NCBI GenBank assembly: GCA_902554885.1
Contig: CACDPV010000007.1
Span: forward strand, 1-60,007
DNA: 60,007 nt
Direction: 5' to 3'
Origin: Paracoccaceae bacterium
GTDB lineage: Bacteria > Pseudomonadota > Alphaproteobacteria > Rhodobacterales > Rhodobacteraceae
Shown here: positions 9,190 to 17,717 of the stretch, one piece after another
Layout: each line of letters starts with the position of its first letter
Numbering within the stretch: position 1 is the stretch's first letter
Notes under the pieces: model-generated
Seen by the model: only the letters and a program-made list of their open reading frames with translations
Database searches by the model: none
What the model was told of the DNA's origin: nothing
Translations under genes and position numbers: made by a program

Positions 9190-10074
9190 TTGACTAACGA
9201 TGGAACATTTAAAGCAATAACCTGGTTGATATTTTCAATCATCTGCTTCGACCTTATGGCAGTTCATATTCGATATCTTACTAACACTTATACCGCTGAA
9301 GAACTCTCTTTCTATAGAAATACTCTCGGCCTTATCCCAAGCTTATTACTACTATATATAACCGCCGAACTTTCATTAAACTTCAAAGATTATAAAATTA
9401 AGCAATGGAAGCTTGCCTTTTTTCGTGGACTTGTAGTGGCACTTGCTCAGCTACTTTTCTATACCGCGATAAGTAAACTAGAACTCGCAACAGTTGCAAC
9501 TTTAGGACAGACGGGCCCTATATTCATTGTGATTTTAGCAATAGTGCTTTATAAAGAGTATGTCGGCATCTGGCGATGGGCAGCTATTTTTACTGGCTTC
9601 TTTGGCGCAATTTTAGTAATCAGACCAGGAAGTGATATTTTTACCTGGAATTCACTACTCCCCATCGGCGCATCATTTTGTTATGCTCTATCAATAGTGA
9701 CCCTTCGCAGTTTTAAACGAGAAATTTCAAACTCTATATTATATTTATACTCCGCAATTGCGGCAGCATTTGGTGCGGGTCTATATGCCAGCTTGTCAAT
9801 CACGTTCACACCAATTCAAAATTACTTTGATGCGACGCTGCTATTATCAATGTCGTTCTGCGGGGGATTTGGTGTAGTATGCCTCATGATTGCCTACAGG
9901 GCTGCAGAAGTCTCAGCAATTGCACCATTCAACTATTTCGGGATATTATCGGCTTTTATACTAGGCTGGGTAATTTTTGGTGAATTCCCAGTAGAAACAT
10001 TATTACCTGGCGTTCTTTTTATAGTTGCAGCAGGTTTGGTTATTATATGGCGAGAAAAGATTAATAAAAATTAA
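9190..10074 (+). CDS. EamA/DMT family transporter
   Basis: Ten-helix drug/metabolite-type transporter of the inner membrane, 294 residues in two EamA repeats of five helices. ELSFYRNTLGLIPSLLLL in the first repeat and the PIFIVILAIVLYKEYVGIWR segment are typical, as is the second-repeat end SAIAPFNYFGILSAFILGWVIFGE. The probable start is a TTG at 9190; the next in-frame Met (residue 24) would remove helix one. Eleven bp separate it from the aldolase gene, so the two are likely one operon and the transporter may move that pathway's substrate. This is one of three DMT genes in the window. Confidence 0.87.
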   Translation: MTNDGTFKAITWLIFSIICFDLMAVHIRYLTNTYTAEELSFYRNTLGLIPSLLLLYITAELSLNFKDYKIKQWKLAFFRGLVVALAQLLFYTAISKLELATVATLGQTGPIFIVILAIVLYKEYVGIWRWAAIFTGFFGAILVIRPGSDIFTWNSLLPIGASFCYALSIVTLRSFKREISNSILYLYSAIAAAFGAGLYASLSITFTPIQNYFDATLLLSMSFCGGFGVVCLMIAYRAAEVSAIAPFNYFGILSAFILGWVIFGEFPVETLLPGVLFIVAAGLVIIWREKINKN

Positions 10075-10085
10075 TAGGTGAATGT

Positions 10086-10859
10086 ATGGACTTACCAAAA
10101 AATAAATTTAAAAAAGCCTTGAAAGCCGGCACACATCAAATTGGAATTTGGAACTCCATAGCTGGAAACTCAGTCCCAGAACTCTTGGCGACGTGTGGAT
10201 TTGATTGGGTACTAATTGATACCGAGCATGCACCAGTTGAAACTGTAGAAATTCAAAGTAGTTTGCATTCGATTTCCGCATATGAAAATGTTTCTGCGGT
10301 TGTTAGACCAGCAGGGAATGATCCCATTTTAATAAAAAGAATACTCGATATGGGAGCCCTTACTTTACTATTACCATACATCCAAACTGCTCAGGAGGCA
10401 AAGGATGCCGTATCATACGTAACATACGGTCCAAATGGTATGAGGGGAATGGCAGGAATGACCAGAGCAACACGATATGGCACCGTCGGAAACTATTTTA
10501 AAAAAGCTAGTGAAGAAATCTGCCTAATAGTTCAAGTTGAGACGGTTCAGGCGATCGATCAGCTGGAGGCTATCGCATTAACTCCTGGAATTGATGGAGT
10601 TTTCATTGGGCCCGCAGACCTCAGCGCGAGCATGGGCTATCCAGGTGAGATAAATCATCCAGAGGTCGTAAAAGTGATAATGGATGCAATTAGTAAGTTG
10701 AAATCACTAAATATTCCTTCAGGAATACTTACATTAGATTTCGATAGTGCTAAGCGTTATATCTCTGCGGGAACTACTTTTACAGCCGTTGGAGTTGACA
10801 TGGTATTATTGGCAGAAAGCACTAGAAATCTGCGCAGACAGTTTGATAAAAATTTATAA
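10086..10859 (+). CDS. HpcH/HpaI family class II aldolase
   Basis: Metal-dependent pyruvate aldolase related to 4-hydroxy-2-oxoheptanedioate aldolase (HpaI) and 2-keto-3-deoxy sugar acid aldolases. The barrel shows FDWVLIDTEHAP, a catalytic-His-containing strand, GANG-like MRGMAGMTRATRYG, the metal-binding Glu in CLIVQVETVQAI and the GPADLSASMGYPG motif with its Asp ligand. It has 257 residues, normal length. A ribosome-binding site (AGGTG) is placed before the ATG. The upstream EamA transporter is 11 bp away. The true substrate cannot be fixed from sequence, since aromatic degradation genes (hpaB to hpaG) are absent nearby. Confidence 0.88.
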   Translation: MDLPKNKFKKALKAGTHQIGIWNSIAGNSVPELLATCGFDWVLIDTEHAPVETVEIQSSLHSISAYENVSAVVRPAGNDPILIKRILDMGALTLLLPYIQTAQEAKDAVSYVTYGPNGMRGMAGMTRATRYGTVGNYFKKASEEICLIVQVETVQAIDQLEAIALTPGIDGVFIGPADLSASMGYPGEINHPEVVKVIMDAISKLKSLNIPSGILTLDFDSAKRYISAGTTFTAVGVDMVLLAESTRNLRRQFDKNL

Positions 10860-10932
10860 AATGGGTTCTCTATAATTCTGTTGCTACATTGCATGATCAA
10901 GCTACCTCGACGATTAGGAGGTATTTGAATTG

Positions 10933-11481
10933 ATGCAAATAAAAGCCCGTAGTTTTAAAATTTTATTAATAACGTTCTCCCTTATTATAACTGGAACATT
11001 AAATTTGAATGCAGAAAACCTTATAGAAAGTGGTAAATGGATTTACTTTGCTGATAATGTAATGGGAGGAATATCAGAGGGAAAATCTGAATATGTGACA
11101 GTACCATCGGGTAAAGCAATCAGGCTTTACGGTAACGTATCCACTGAAAATAATGGAGGCTTTATACAGGTACGCATGCCTTACTCAATCGGACGCTTAG
11201 CTGGATATGAGGGCATAAAGATCAAGATGAAAGGTAATGGTGAAGAATATTACCTACATATCAGGAATAAGAGCTCAAGACTTCCTTGGCAGTATTATCA
11301 AGCTAGTTTCAAGTCAGATAAAGTTTGGAGAGAGGTGAAAATTCCTTTCAAACAATTTAAAAAATCCTCAAATTTCATGAAAAGTGCACTCGACCAAAAA
11401 ACCATAAAGACAATAGCAATAGTTGCATATGGAAAAGACTATATTGCCGATATTACAGTATCTGAGCTAGAATTATATTAG
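10933..11481 (+). CDS. Exported CIA30-domain protein
   Basis: Protein of 182 residues: a signal peptide (KILLITFSLIITGTLNLNAE) followed by one jelly-roll CIA30-like domain, recognised by DNVMGGISEGKSEY, GGFIQVRM and GYEGIKIKMKGNGEEYYLHI. The family is named for a mitochondrial complex I assembly factor, but bacterial secreted versions have carbohydrate-binding-like folds and no assigned role. AGGAGG at 10916-10921 precedes a TTG (10930) and an ATG (10933); the ATG was chosen. A complex I role is doubtful given the export signal. Confidence 0.75.
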   Translation: MQIKARSFKILLITFSLIITGTLNLNAENLIESGKWIYFADNVMGGISEGKSEYVTVPSGKAIRLYGNVSTENNGGFIQVRMPYSIGRLAGYEGIKIKMKGNGEEYYLHIRNKSSRLPWQYYQASFKSDKVWREVKIPFKQFKKSSNFMKSALDQKTIKTIAIVAYGKDYIADITVSELELY

Positions 11482-11620
11482 TCTTTTTCAAAAAAATTAA
11501 GTACCGGAACCTTTCATTACAAAAAATATTATTGTCCAAAACACCTCTTGATAAGTCTCTTATTCAAGATATTTTATTATATCTAATCATCAGTCATCTT
11601 TAATGTAACTTGAGATAAAT

Positions 11621-11833
11621 ATGAATCCTTTTGATCAGACAAAAACAACACAACCTCTTATAGATTTTTCGCGCCGGTCAATAAGAACTGACAATATTAT
11701 CCTTGCTATGCAACATGCTCAAAAACAAGGATATCTGGCGTCCGATGAAAAACCAACACAATTTGGATCTTTAGTCGCCAGTAATTTGGATTTTAATAAG
11801 GAATTAATGGATCGAATGAATTATGGCTCTTGA
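11621..11833 (+). CDS. Small hypothetical protein (first of an overlapping pair)
   Basis: Soluble protein of 70 residues, not recognised. It begins MNPFDQTKTTQPLIDFSRRS and is mostly helical in appearance with no signal peptide, membrane segment or metal motif. Its last 11 bp overlap the start of the next small gene in another frame, so the two are probably translated together. Codon use looks like that of neighbours. A conserved pair would support a two-subunit or chaperone-like unit, but nothing here identifies one. Confidence 0.55.
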   Translation: MNPFDQTKTTQPLIDFSRRSIRTDNIILAMQHAQKQGYLASDEKPTQFGSLVASNLDFNKELMDRMNYGS

Positions 11834-12050
11834 AGAAGACATCTATGAAATGTACCGAGATGGGCCTTTTGATTGGTTTAACCCAATAGATTTTATGACA
11901 AGTACTTTAACTGGCGGACCATCAGGTAGTTGGTCGGAAAAGACACATTCCGAAAAAATCTTCGAAATATCAAAACAATACCCGAATCTGTCCATAAATG
12001 AGGTTGAGCTTTTTGTATCATCACAAAAGAAAAAAAGAGGCTTAGAATAG
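11823..12050 (+). CDS. Small hypothetical protein (second of an overlapping pair)
   Basis: Protein of 75 residues, not recognised. The first half contains an aromatic segment, GPFDWFNPIDFMTS, then GGPSGSWSEKTHSEKIF and a Lys-rich C-terminus, KKKRGLE. It overlaps the upstream gene by 11 bp. Neither protein looks like a fragment of a known larger family split by a frameshift. Function cannot be given. It ends about 165 bp before tRNA-Cys. Confidence 0.5.
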   Translation: MALEEDIYEMYRDGPFDWFNPIDFMTSTLTGGPSGSWSEKTHSEKIFEISKQYPNLSINEVELFVSSQKKKRGLE

Positions 12051-12216
12051 CACTTGAAATTCTTAAATTTCGAGTCTGTTTTGCTTTATAGCTTCGTAAG
12101 GATGTTATCCAGTCAAGTAAAAGATAATCTTCTGTAGGTTTTTTAGCAACGACTTGCCATATTGAAATAGTTTAAGTAACACCCTCTTCAAATCACTTTT
12201 CAACTTTTTGATTCTA

Positions 12217-12290
12217 GGCGGGTTGGCGGAGTGGTGACGCAGCGGATTGCAAATCCGTGTACAGGAGTTCGATTCTCCTACCCGCCTCCA
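12217..12290 (+). tRNA. tRNA-Cys (GCA)
   Basis: The acceptor stem is GGCGGGT (12217-12223) paired with ACCCGCC (12280-12286), with U73 as discriminator, the cysteine identity base, and an encoded CCA at 12288-12290. The anticodon GCA is at 12249-12251 inside a TTGCAAA loop. The T-arm GGAGTTCGATTCTCC is complete. No integrated element is seen downstream, so it is not serving as an attachment site here. Confidence 0.97.
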
Positions 12291-12414
12291 AAAACATCCC
12301 CCTAGAATAGATTATCTGACGCTGTCTATTCCAAAATGTTCAAAATAATGCACATTGGAGAAATCACATACTAGCATGATATAGTTTTGCTCATTACAAT
12401 AATGGAGGGCTGCA

Positions 12415-12588
12415 ATGAAAAAGATTGAAAAAAGTCGATACGCTATTTTGCGAGAGTTGACGGACGCCGCCTTAGAAGAGGCGGTAACTACATATATGAA
12501 TGACGGCTGGAAACCTGTGGGAGGTTTAGTCATCAGTTATAATGAGGACCTGGAACATAAGGAATACATTCAACCAATGTCTAACTAA
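12415..12588 (+). CDS. DUF1737-like small protein
   Basis: A 57-residue protein, MKKIEKSRYAILRELTDAAL at its start and ending in YIQPMSN. The stretch LEEAVTTYMNDGWKPVGGL matches the DUF1737 pattern, where a short alpha-beta unit ends in a conserved GWxPxGG turn; function unknown. GGAGGG at 12404-12409 is a strong ribosome-binding site 5 nt before the ATG. The last 8 bp overlap the 3' end of the convergent alpha/beta hydrolase gene. Confidence 0.7.
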   Translation: MKKIEKSRYAILRELTDAALEEAVTTYMNDGWKPVGGLVISYNEDLEHKEYIQPMSN

Positions 12589-13540
12589 AATTTCTGATGT
12601 AGCTGATTGAATCAGAAATTTCTTTAAAAGCAAAATGATGAGCCATATGCCCTACTGTAGGTAATATACGAAGGCGAGAATTTGGCATTACCTCGTTTAA
12701 AGCAACAGCCTGACTTTTTACAGGCACTAAAAAATCTTTTTCACCATGAATTATCTCGATTGGCATTTCCATATCGTCGTAAAAAGCAAAGTTTTTTTCG
12801 AGTGCTCTAGAGGTGACACTCAAGTCACTTTTATTTGCTTTTATGGTAGATAAACGTCTAGACAGATCCGAACCAATATAATCTAGATAACCTTCTGGAA
12901 TATCTTGCGGTTTAAACATACGGCCCGCAAATTTTTTTATTGAACCGCTATCAACTTTACTGACAACATTGGTAAAATATAATTCGTAAGCTATATTTAT
13001 CAGACCGGTATCGTTTGCTAATTTTGAAACTCCAGAAAAAGGCATATTTAAGCCCGCTACAGAAATTACGCCCTTTACTTCGTCCGGATATTTTGCGGCC
13101 CATGACATAGCTACTAATGCACCCCAACTATGGCCGACCAGGATAGGATTTTTTCCTTTTACTTTTTTTAAATAAGCTCTCGCCTGATCTGCCTGCCTTT
13201 CCGCATCCCACTTACTCTCGTCCCGTTCAGAATATCCAAAGCCGGGTCTGTCAATATAGACAATTCTTCTATCAAATTTTGAAAGAGCACGAGTTGCAAA
13301 TACCCAGTCACGAAGGTTCCCAAAAGCTCCATGAATAAATACGATATCTTGAGCTCCATTGCCCTCAATGTATCCATGCACCGGCAAACCGTTTAAGTTT
13401 AATATCTTGCCAGTTACTGGAACATTTTGCTCTGCGAATTTGGTTGGGATAGCATAATTTTCTACTCTATCACAGGCTGTTAATCCGTGGGCTATTAGTC
13501 CGAGCCCAAAACTTCGCCTAGATAAATTAAAATTAGTCAT
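12581..13540 (-). CDS. Alpha/beta hydrolase, probable Tat-exported lipoprotein
   Basis: Serine hydrolase of the alpha/beta fold. The nucleophile elbow GHSWG, the acid in HGEKDFLVP and the catalytic His in VGHMAHH form a complete triad, and FIHGAFGNLRDW supplies the oxyanion loop. Start chosen at ATG 13540, because the N-terminus then carries a twin-arginine motif SRRSFG followed by a lipobox LTAC at Cys23; a GTG at 13594 would add 18 residues. That combination points to folded export and lipid anchoring, probably periplasmic. The substrate is unknown: epoxide-hydrolase, haloperoxidase and esterase members all look similar at this level. Confidence 0.82.
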   Translation of the reverse strand: MTNFNLSRRSFGLGLIAHGLTACDRVENYAIPTKFAEQNVPVTGKILNLNGLPVHGYIEGNGAQDIVFIHGAFGNLRDWVFATRALSKFDRRIVYIDRPGFGYSERDESKWDAERQADQARAYLKKVKGKNPILVGHSWGALVAMSWAAKYPDEVKGVISVAGLNMPFSGVSKLANDTGLINIAYELYFTNVVSKVDSGSIKKFAGRMFKPQDIPEGYLDYIGSDLSRRLSTIKANKSDLSVTSRALEKNFAFYDDMEMPIEIIHGEKDFLVPVKSQAVALNEVMPNSRLRILPTVGHMAHHFAFKEISDSISYIRNFS

Positions 13541-13699
13541 AAAATTAATTAACCCATCAAGTAAATTGCTACGTACTTCGCGTTTGAAAGACACTATGCT
13601 CTTTGAATTTCGTGGCTTGAAGTAAAAATAAAGAAATTTATTTAAGCCTTAATAAATTTATTGTTCTAAATCATTAAATTTAATTCAGATAGATTTTTA

Positions 13700-14095
13700 T
13701 TATGAGCCCTTATCAATTATTCTTGTTAATTCCCTCGCACTCCAAGGACTATTCTTTCGCAATTTAATTTGTCCGTCCTTACCAATTAAAATTATCAAAA
13801 ATCCTTTTGGTCTAAACCGCTTTCTCAAATTTGAGTTGGGCTCAGGCTTATCATCAACGAACACTTTAACATCTCTACTTGAAAGCGCATCTGGATCCGA
13901 CCCAAACATTTTAATTTGTTGTTTTAGGTTTGGGTCCAAGTGTGAATTTGAGAAAACTAGTATCGGGCGTTTTTCCCAAATCAAGTCTTTTATGTCGGTA
14001 TTGGTTTTCACATATGTAATTTCTAACATGTCTTCAGAGGCATACGCACTCGGAATGATTAGAAAAATGGATAAAATAAATATTCGCACAACCAT
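13700..14095 (-). CDS. Exported DUF4174 protein
   Basis: Signal peptide MVVRIFILSIFLIIPSAYA and then one thioredoxin-like DUF4174 domain of about 110 residues, recognised from RPILVFSNSHLDPNLKQQI and the tail GFLIILIGKDGQIKLR. No CxxC pair is present, so redox activity is not expected. The frame runs upstream to a TTG at 14122, but ATG 14095 gives a clean signal peptide. The family is common in Rhodobacterales and has no known function. The gene lies alone on the minus strand between two other minus-strand genes. Confidence 0.72.
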   Translation of the reverse strand: MVVRIFILSIFLIIPSAYASEDMLEITYVKTNTDIKDLIWEKRPILVFSNSHLDPNLKQQIKMFGSDPDALSSRDVKVFVDDKPEPNSNLRKRFRPKGFLIILIGKDGQIKLRKNSPWSARELTRIIDKGS

Positions 14096-14177
14096 TTTAT
14101 AGTCCAAGAAATTTTCCTTCAACTAACAATTTATACTCTGTTCACTAAACTAAAAGCTAAATTATCTTTTCGTAACT

Positions 14178-15329
14178 TCAAATTATAATTTCATCCACCG
14201 TTTTAGGATGATGAGTTATTTGCTCATAACCGGTTTCAGTAATAATAAAACTGTCTCCAACTTGCGCTCTAAAATCATTGGTCAACACAGAACCATCAAC
14301 GGCGAATACCATTCCAGGTTTCAAAATTGTTTTATCACCCTTGATTAAAAAAGGTTTTTCTAAAAAACTGTATCCAGTTGCACGACCACAACGAAATGGA
14401 TAATCATAACCCGCATCCTGAATTACTTCCGCATATGCTTCATGCACCTGCTCTGCTTTTACACCAGGGCCTAATACTGATAAAGCAGCTTCCTGACTTG
14501 ATAAAGCAGTTTCATAGACCTTTATATGCTCTGGTTTCGCTGAGTTGATCCAGAATGTTCGATCGAAACCCAGTTTGAATTTGTAAAAGTTCGTCATCCC
14601 ACAAAAGCATAAAAAAACTGGATCGCCAATTCTCATAATGCGAGTAGAAGCTCTATGGTGAGTTTTTACGATATCTTCTCCCGATGCCATAATTTGTAAA
14701 AAATGAGTATTCGGGGACATATCGCTTGATGGATACTGCTTTTCCAATAGCTCTGCGGCTGCTCGTGTTCCAGCAGCAGAGGTTGCAATGGCAACTTCAA
14801 ATTCTGGTATTCCATCATTAATTGCCTCTCGACCCGCTTTCATCATTGCATTTGCCACCTGCCCCGCGTGACGAGCAACTTGAAGTTCTTCTGGAGACTT
14901 AATCATTCTCATTTCTTCCAGAATTTCAGAAAAATTCAAAAATTTTTCAGTTGAATTAAGCGAACTCAGGTAGGACGAAACAATTTGAGGGATTCTATCT
15001 TTCTCAATACCAATCTTTTTTGATAACTTTATTAGGTTGGGCAACTTTTCGCGCCATTCATCACCCATCCCATCATTCCAACTAAAAATTTCATCACAAT
15101 GCGCGAGAGATCTGGCAGAATTTCCATCAATCTGTGGAGTGATTAATAAACTCGGACCATGTTGATGTATGACAAAAATAGTTGGCCGTCCAAAATCCAT
15201 ATGAAGGTAATCATAATAACCCGTAAGGTAAAAAATATTATCATCGTCAGTGACCAAGGCTGTATCAATATCCCGCTCACACATACGGTCTTTAAGATCT
15301 GCTAGTCTTGCTTGGAAAAGGTTTTTCAA
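14178..15329 (-). CDS. M24/creatinase-like protein (peptidase-like hydrolase)
   Basis: A pita-bread fold protein related to Xaa-Pro aminopeptidase and creatinase, 383 residues: an N-terminal creatinase-like domain (DTALVTDDDNIFYLTGY) and a C-terminal catalytic domain. Several of the usual metal ligands appear replaced: CGRATGYSF stands where GHGIG is expected, and VFAVDGSV where a Glu is normal. This points to a metal-independent, creatinase-like reaction rather than a peptidase. The TTG start at 15329 lies 2 bp after the stop of the M20 gene, so the pair is one operon. Ectoine hydrolase DoeA is a relative, but no other ectoine genes are here. Confidence 0.75.
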   Translation of the reverse strand: MKNLFQARLADLKDRMCERDIDTALVTDDDNIFYLTGYYDYLHMDFGRPTIFVIHQHGPSLLITPQIDGNSARSLAHCDEIFSWNDGMGDEWREKLPNLIKLSKKIGIEKDRIPQIVSSYLSSLNSTEKFLNFSEILEEMRMIKSPEELQVARHAGQVANAMMKAGREAINDGIPEFEVAIATSAAGTRAAAELLEKQYPSSDMSPNTHFLQIMASGEDIVKTHHRASTRIMRIGDPVFLCFCGMTNFYKFKLGFDRTFWINSAKPEHIKVYETALSSQEAALSVLGPGVKAEQVHEAYAEVIQDAGYDYPFRCGRATGYSFLEKPFLIKGDKTILKPGMVFAVDGSVLTNDFRAQVGDSFIITETGYEQITHHPKTVDEIII

Positions 15330-15331
15330 GG

Positions 15332-16477
15332 TTACATCTCAGTAATCGGTAAGATTTTGCGTACTAGTCTACTCCAAATTTTAATTCCAATTGGCAATAA
15401 TTCATCATTAAAGTCGTAAGAACTTGAGTGCAGAGGACTTGAAGCACATCCAGTTTGTCCATTGCCTAAAAGAAAAAAACATCCAGGAACAAAATTTGCA
15501 AAGTGAGCAAAATCCTCAGAAAAGCTCATGGGCTCACAATTTCTGTCAAGACTTAAACCAAGTTCTTCCGCAATGGCGATAACAGTCTCGGTTTGATCAC
15601 TGGAATTTATTGTTTCCACAAATTCAGTTTCAAAGGAAACTTTACCAGTAATTTCATGTGCATCTGAAATTCCCTCAACTATTCTAATCATTAATCTTTT
15701 AATCTCTAACCTATCTTCTTTATTTCTTGATCGAACATCACCCTTTATCAAACTATTTCCAGGCAAGACGTTGCGCGCCCCATCAGAAGTAAACTCAGTT
15801 ACTGAAAGTACAGAACCCGAACTAGGCGCAAGTTTCTTAGAAATGATATTTTGAAGACTTTGTATAATTTCACACCCTGCCGAAATCGTATCACGTCCAA
15901 CGTGTGGCATTGAGGCGTGTCCTCCTTGACCTTTCAAACTTATTTCAAAAAGGCTTTCTGAGGAGCATATCAAACCTTTTCTTGTGATGATACGGCCAGT
16001 TTCAGTACCTGGTAAGTTGTGCAGAGCAAATATCTCAGAGATTGGGAAGCTTGATAATATACCCTCATTTAACATTGCTTTTGCGCCTAAGCCATTTTCT
16101 TCATTAGGCTGAAAAATAAATATCACTGTACCATCAAAATCTAAGCTATTGGCCAATTCTTCAGCAGCGCCTAGCAGCATAGTCGTGTGGCCATCGTGAC
16201 CACAAGCATGCATAACGCCAGGATGCTTGGACGAATATGTGTGCTTAGAAGTCTCTTGAATTGGAAGAGCATCCATATCAGCTCTTAAACCAATTGTTTT
16301 ACTTCCTGATCCTGATTTGAGGACACCAATCACACCGACTCCTTCAATAACCTCAAGTCCTTTGGCTCTCAAAAATTTTGCAATTTTTGTTTTTGTTTTT
16401 GTTTCTTGAAAACCAAGTTCAGGATACTGGTGAAATTCGTGCCTGATCTCTGTTAATTTTTTAATGGAACTAGCCAA
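15332..16477 (-). CDS. M20 family amidohydrolase, second paralogue
   Basis: Dimetal amidohydrolase like the one at 6716-7885: HACGHDGHTTML, FQPNEENGLGAKAM and MSFSEDFAHFANF carry the metal ligands, with Glu after FQPN as catalytic base. The paralogues share most motifs but differ in the lid segment (ESLFEISLKGQGGHASMPHV), so substrates probably differ. Length 381 residues, no signal peptide. It is the first gene of an operon with the M24-like gene 2 bp downstream. The two enzymes could remove an acyl group and open a second amide or guanidine bond of the same compound; this is inference. Confidence 0.9.
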   Translation of the reverse strand: MASSIKKLTEIRHEFHQYPELGFQETKTKTKIAKFLRAKGLEVIEGVGVIGVLKSGSGSKTIGLRADMDALPIQETSKHTYSSKHPGVMHACGHDGHTTMLLGAAEELANSLDFDGTVIFIFQPNEENGLGAKAMLNEGILSSFPISEIFALHNLPGTETGRIITRKGLICSSESLFEISLKGQGGHASMPHVGRDTISAGCEIIQSLQNIISKKLAPSSGSVLSVTEFTSDGARNVLPGNSLIKGDVRSRNKEDRLEIKRLMIRIVEGISDAHEITGKVSFETEFVETINSSDQTETVIAIAEELGLSLDRNCEPMSFSEDFAHFANFVPGCFFLLGNGQTGCASSPLHSSSYDFNDELLPIGIKIWSRLVRKILPITEM

Positions 16478-16583
16478 AATTATTCCTCATCCTGAACGGA
16501 CTTTTTATATGATTTTTCACGTTACAACATTTAAATCAAATAAAAAGCCCGGAAAATAATCAAGTCTTCTTAATATGATCGTA

Positions 16584-17594
16584 TTAGCTTTCAAGATTTT
16601 GATTTGGCATAGGTGAGGTAATATTTTCTTTTTTCTTCTCTCTGATAAACACATATAAGCCCGAACCTACTACAAATATAATACCCGTTAAAATATACAC
16701 ATCAGGGATATCTCCAAAAATTGTCCATCCCCAAAAAATACTGAGTGGTAGCAAAACATATTCAAATGGAGCAACACTTGCAGCGGCGGCCGTACTATAT
16801 GCCTTTGACATAAAGTAGCCAACTCCAGCAGCCAAACAACCTAAAGCAAAAAAATATGGGAGATCAGTTCCTTTTGGAAAAATCCAGCCTTTAAGGATAA
16901 ATTGTACACTGGTATTCGAGCTTAAATCGGTTAGTTTTCCATCCCCGAAAATCAATCCAAAAATTAAGCTTAAAGCCATGAAGGTTACTTGGATATAAAA
17001 TGCCAATGCGGAAGGTTTGGAAGATTTAGAAAGTTTACGGGTCATTATTTGCATGAGCGCATATAAAATTGCTGCGATGACAGGAAGAAAATATATAAAA
17101 GGGTGTATCTCAGATACAGACCAAGTATTTGGCTTCATCATAATAAAGACACCCAAAAACCCAAAAACAACAGCTAGCAGACGCCTTATTCCAACTTTTT
17201 CCCCAAGGAGCGGGATCGATAAAAGGGTGATAAAAATAGGTGCCACAAAGAAAAGAGCAGTGGCAGTAGCTAGCGGCAGCGTTGCGATGGCCGAAAAAAA
17301 GATCATGTTGCACAAAAAAATTGTAAGAGCTCGTAAAGCATGTAACTTAGGTTGCGTAGTTTTTAAGATGGTTAACCCACCCTCAATCTTTACTAATACC
17401 AGCGTTAATAAAATTGCAATTGAGGATCTAAAAAATATAATTTCGTGCAGTGGATAATCGCTAGAAAACTTTTTCACGATTAAATCGTTAATTGATATAC
17501 AGAGCATTCCTAAAAAAACATAAAATGAAGCTTTTTGAACAGACTCTACTTTCAAAAGAATTTCCTTTAATAAAGCTGGATATTTGTTAACCAC
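16584..17594 (-). CDS. EamA/DMT family transporter
   Basis: Ten-helix inner-membrane transporter, 336 residues, two EamA repeats. Features include HEIIFFRSSIAILLTLVL, the central FVAPIFITLLSIPLLGEKVG and second-repeat VAPFEYVLLPLSIFWGWTIF. The start is a GTG at 17594; the N-terminal 20 residues are hydrophilic. The C-terminal tail is Lys- and Asn-rich. It is upstream of the M20/M24 operon on the same strand with about 105 bp between and may supply or export its substrate, but no link is proven. The adjacent divergent gene at 17718 is a second, diverged DMT transporter. Confidence 0.87.
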   Translation of the reverse strand: MVNKYPALLKEILLKVESVQKASFYVFLGMLCISINDLIVKKFSSDYPLHEIIFFRSSIAILLTLVLVKIEGGLTILKTTQPKLHALRALTIFLCNMIFFSAIATLPLATATALFFVAPIFITLLSIPLLGEKVGIRRLLAVVFGFLGVFIMMKPNTWSVSEIHPFIYFLPVIAAILYALMQIMTRKLSKSSKPSALAFYIQVTFMALSLIFGLIFGDGKLTDLSSNTSVQFILKGWIFPKGTDLPYFFALGCLAAGVGYFMSKAYSTAAAASVAPFEYVLLPLSIFWGWTIFGDIPDVYILTGIIFVVGSGLYVFIREKKKENITSPMPNQNLES

Positions 17595-17717
17595 CCATTA
17601 AGGCTCATCCAGCGTATTCGAACTAATCATGAAGAAAAGGAAAATGATAGCAATGATTTGTTTAAAGGCTAACACTTCGTTCCAAACCACTTACTAGTTG
17701 AAGAGACCATACCCTAA

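Noticed and set aside
12312-12533. Minus-strand 73-codon frame opposite the DUF1737-like gene
   Set aside because: The plus-strand gene has a strong ribosome-binding site and family match; the antisense frame has neither.
14178-16477. Ectoine-degradation operon (DoeA-DoeB)
   Set aside because: DoeB is not an M20 enzyme and no other doe genes are near; only the M24 fold is shared.
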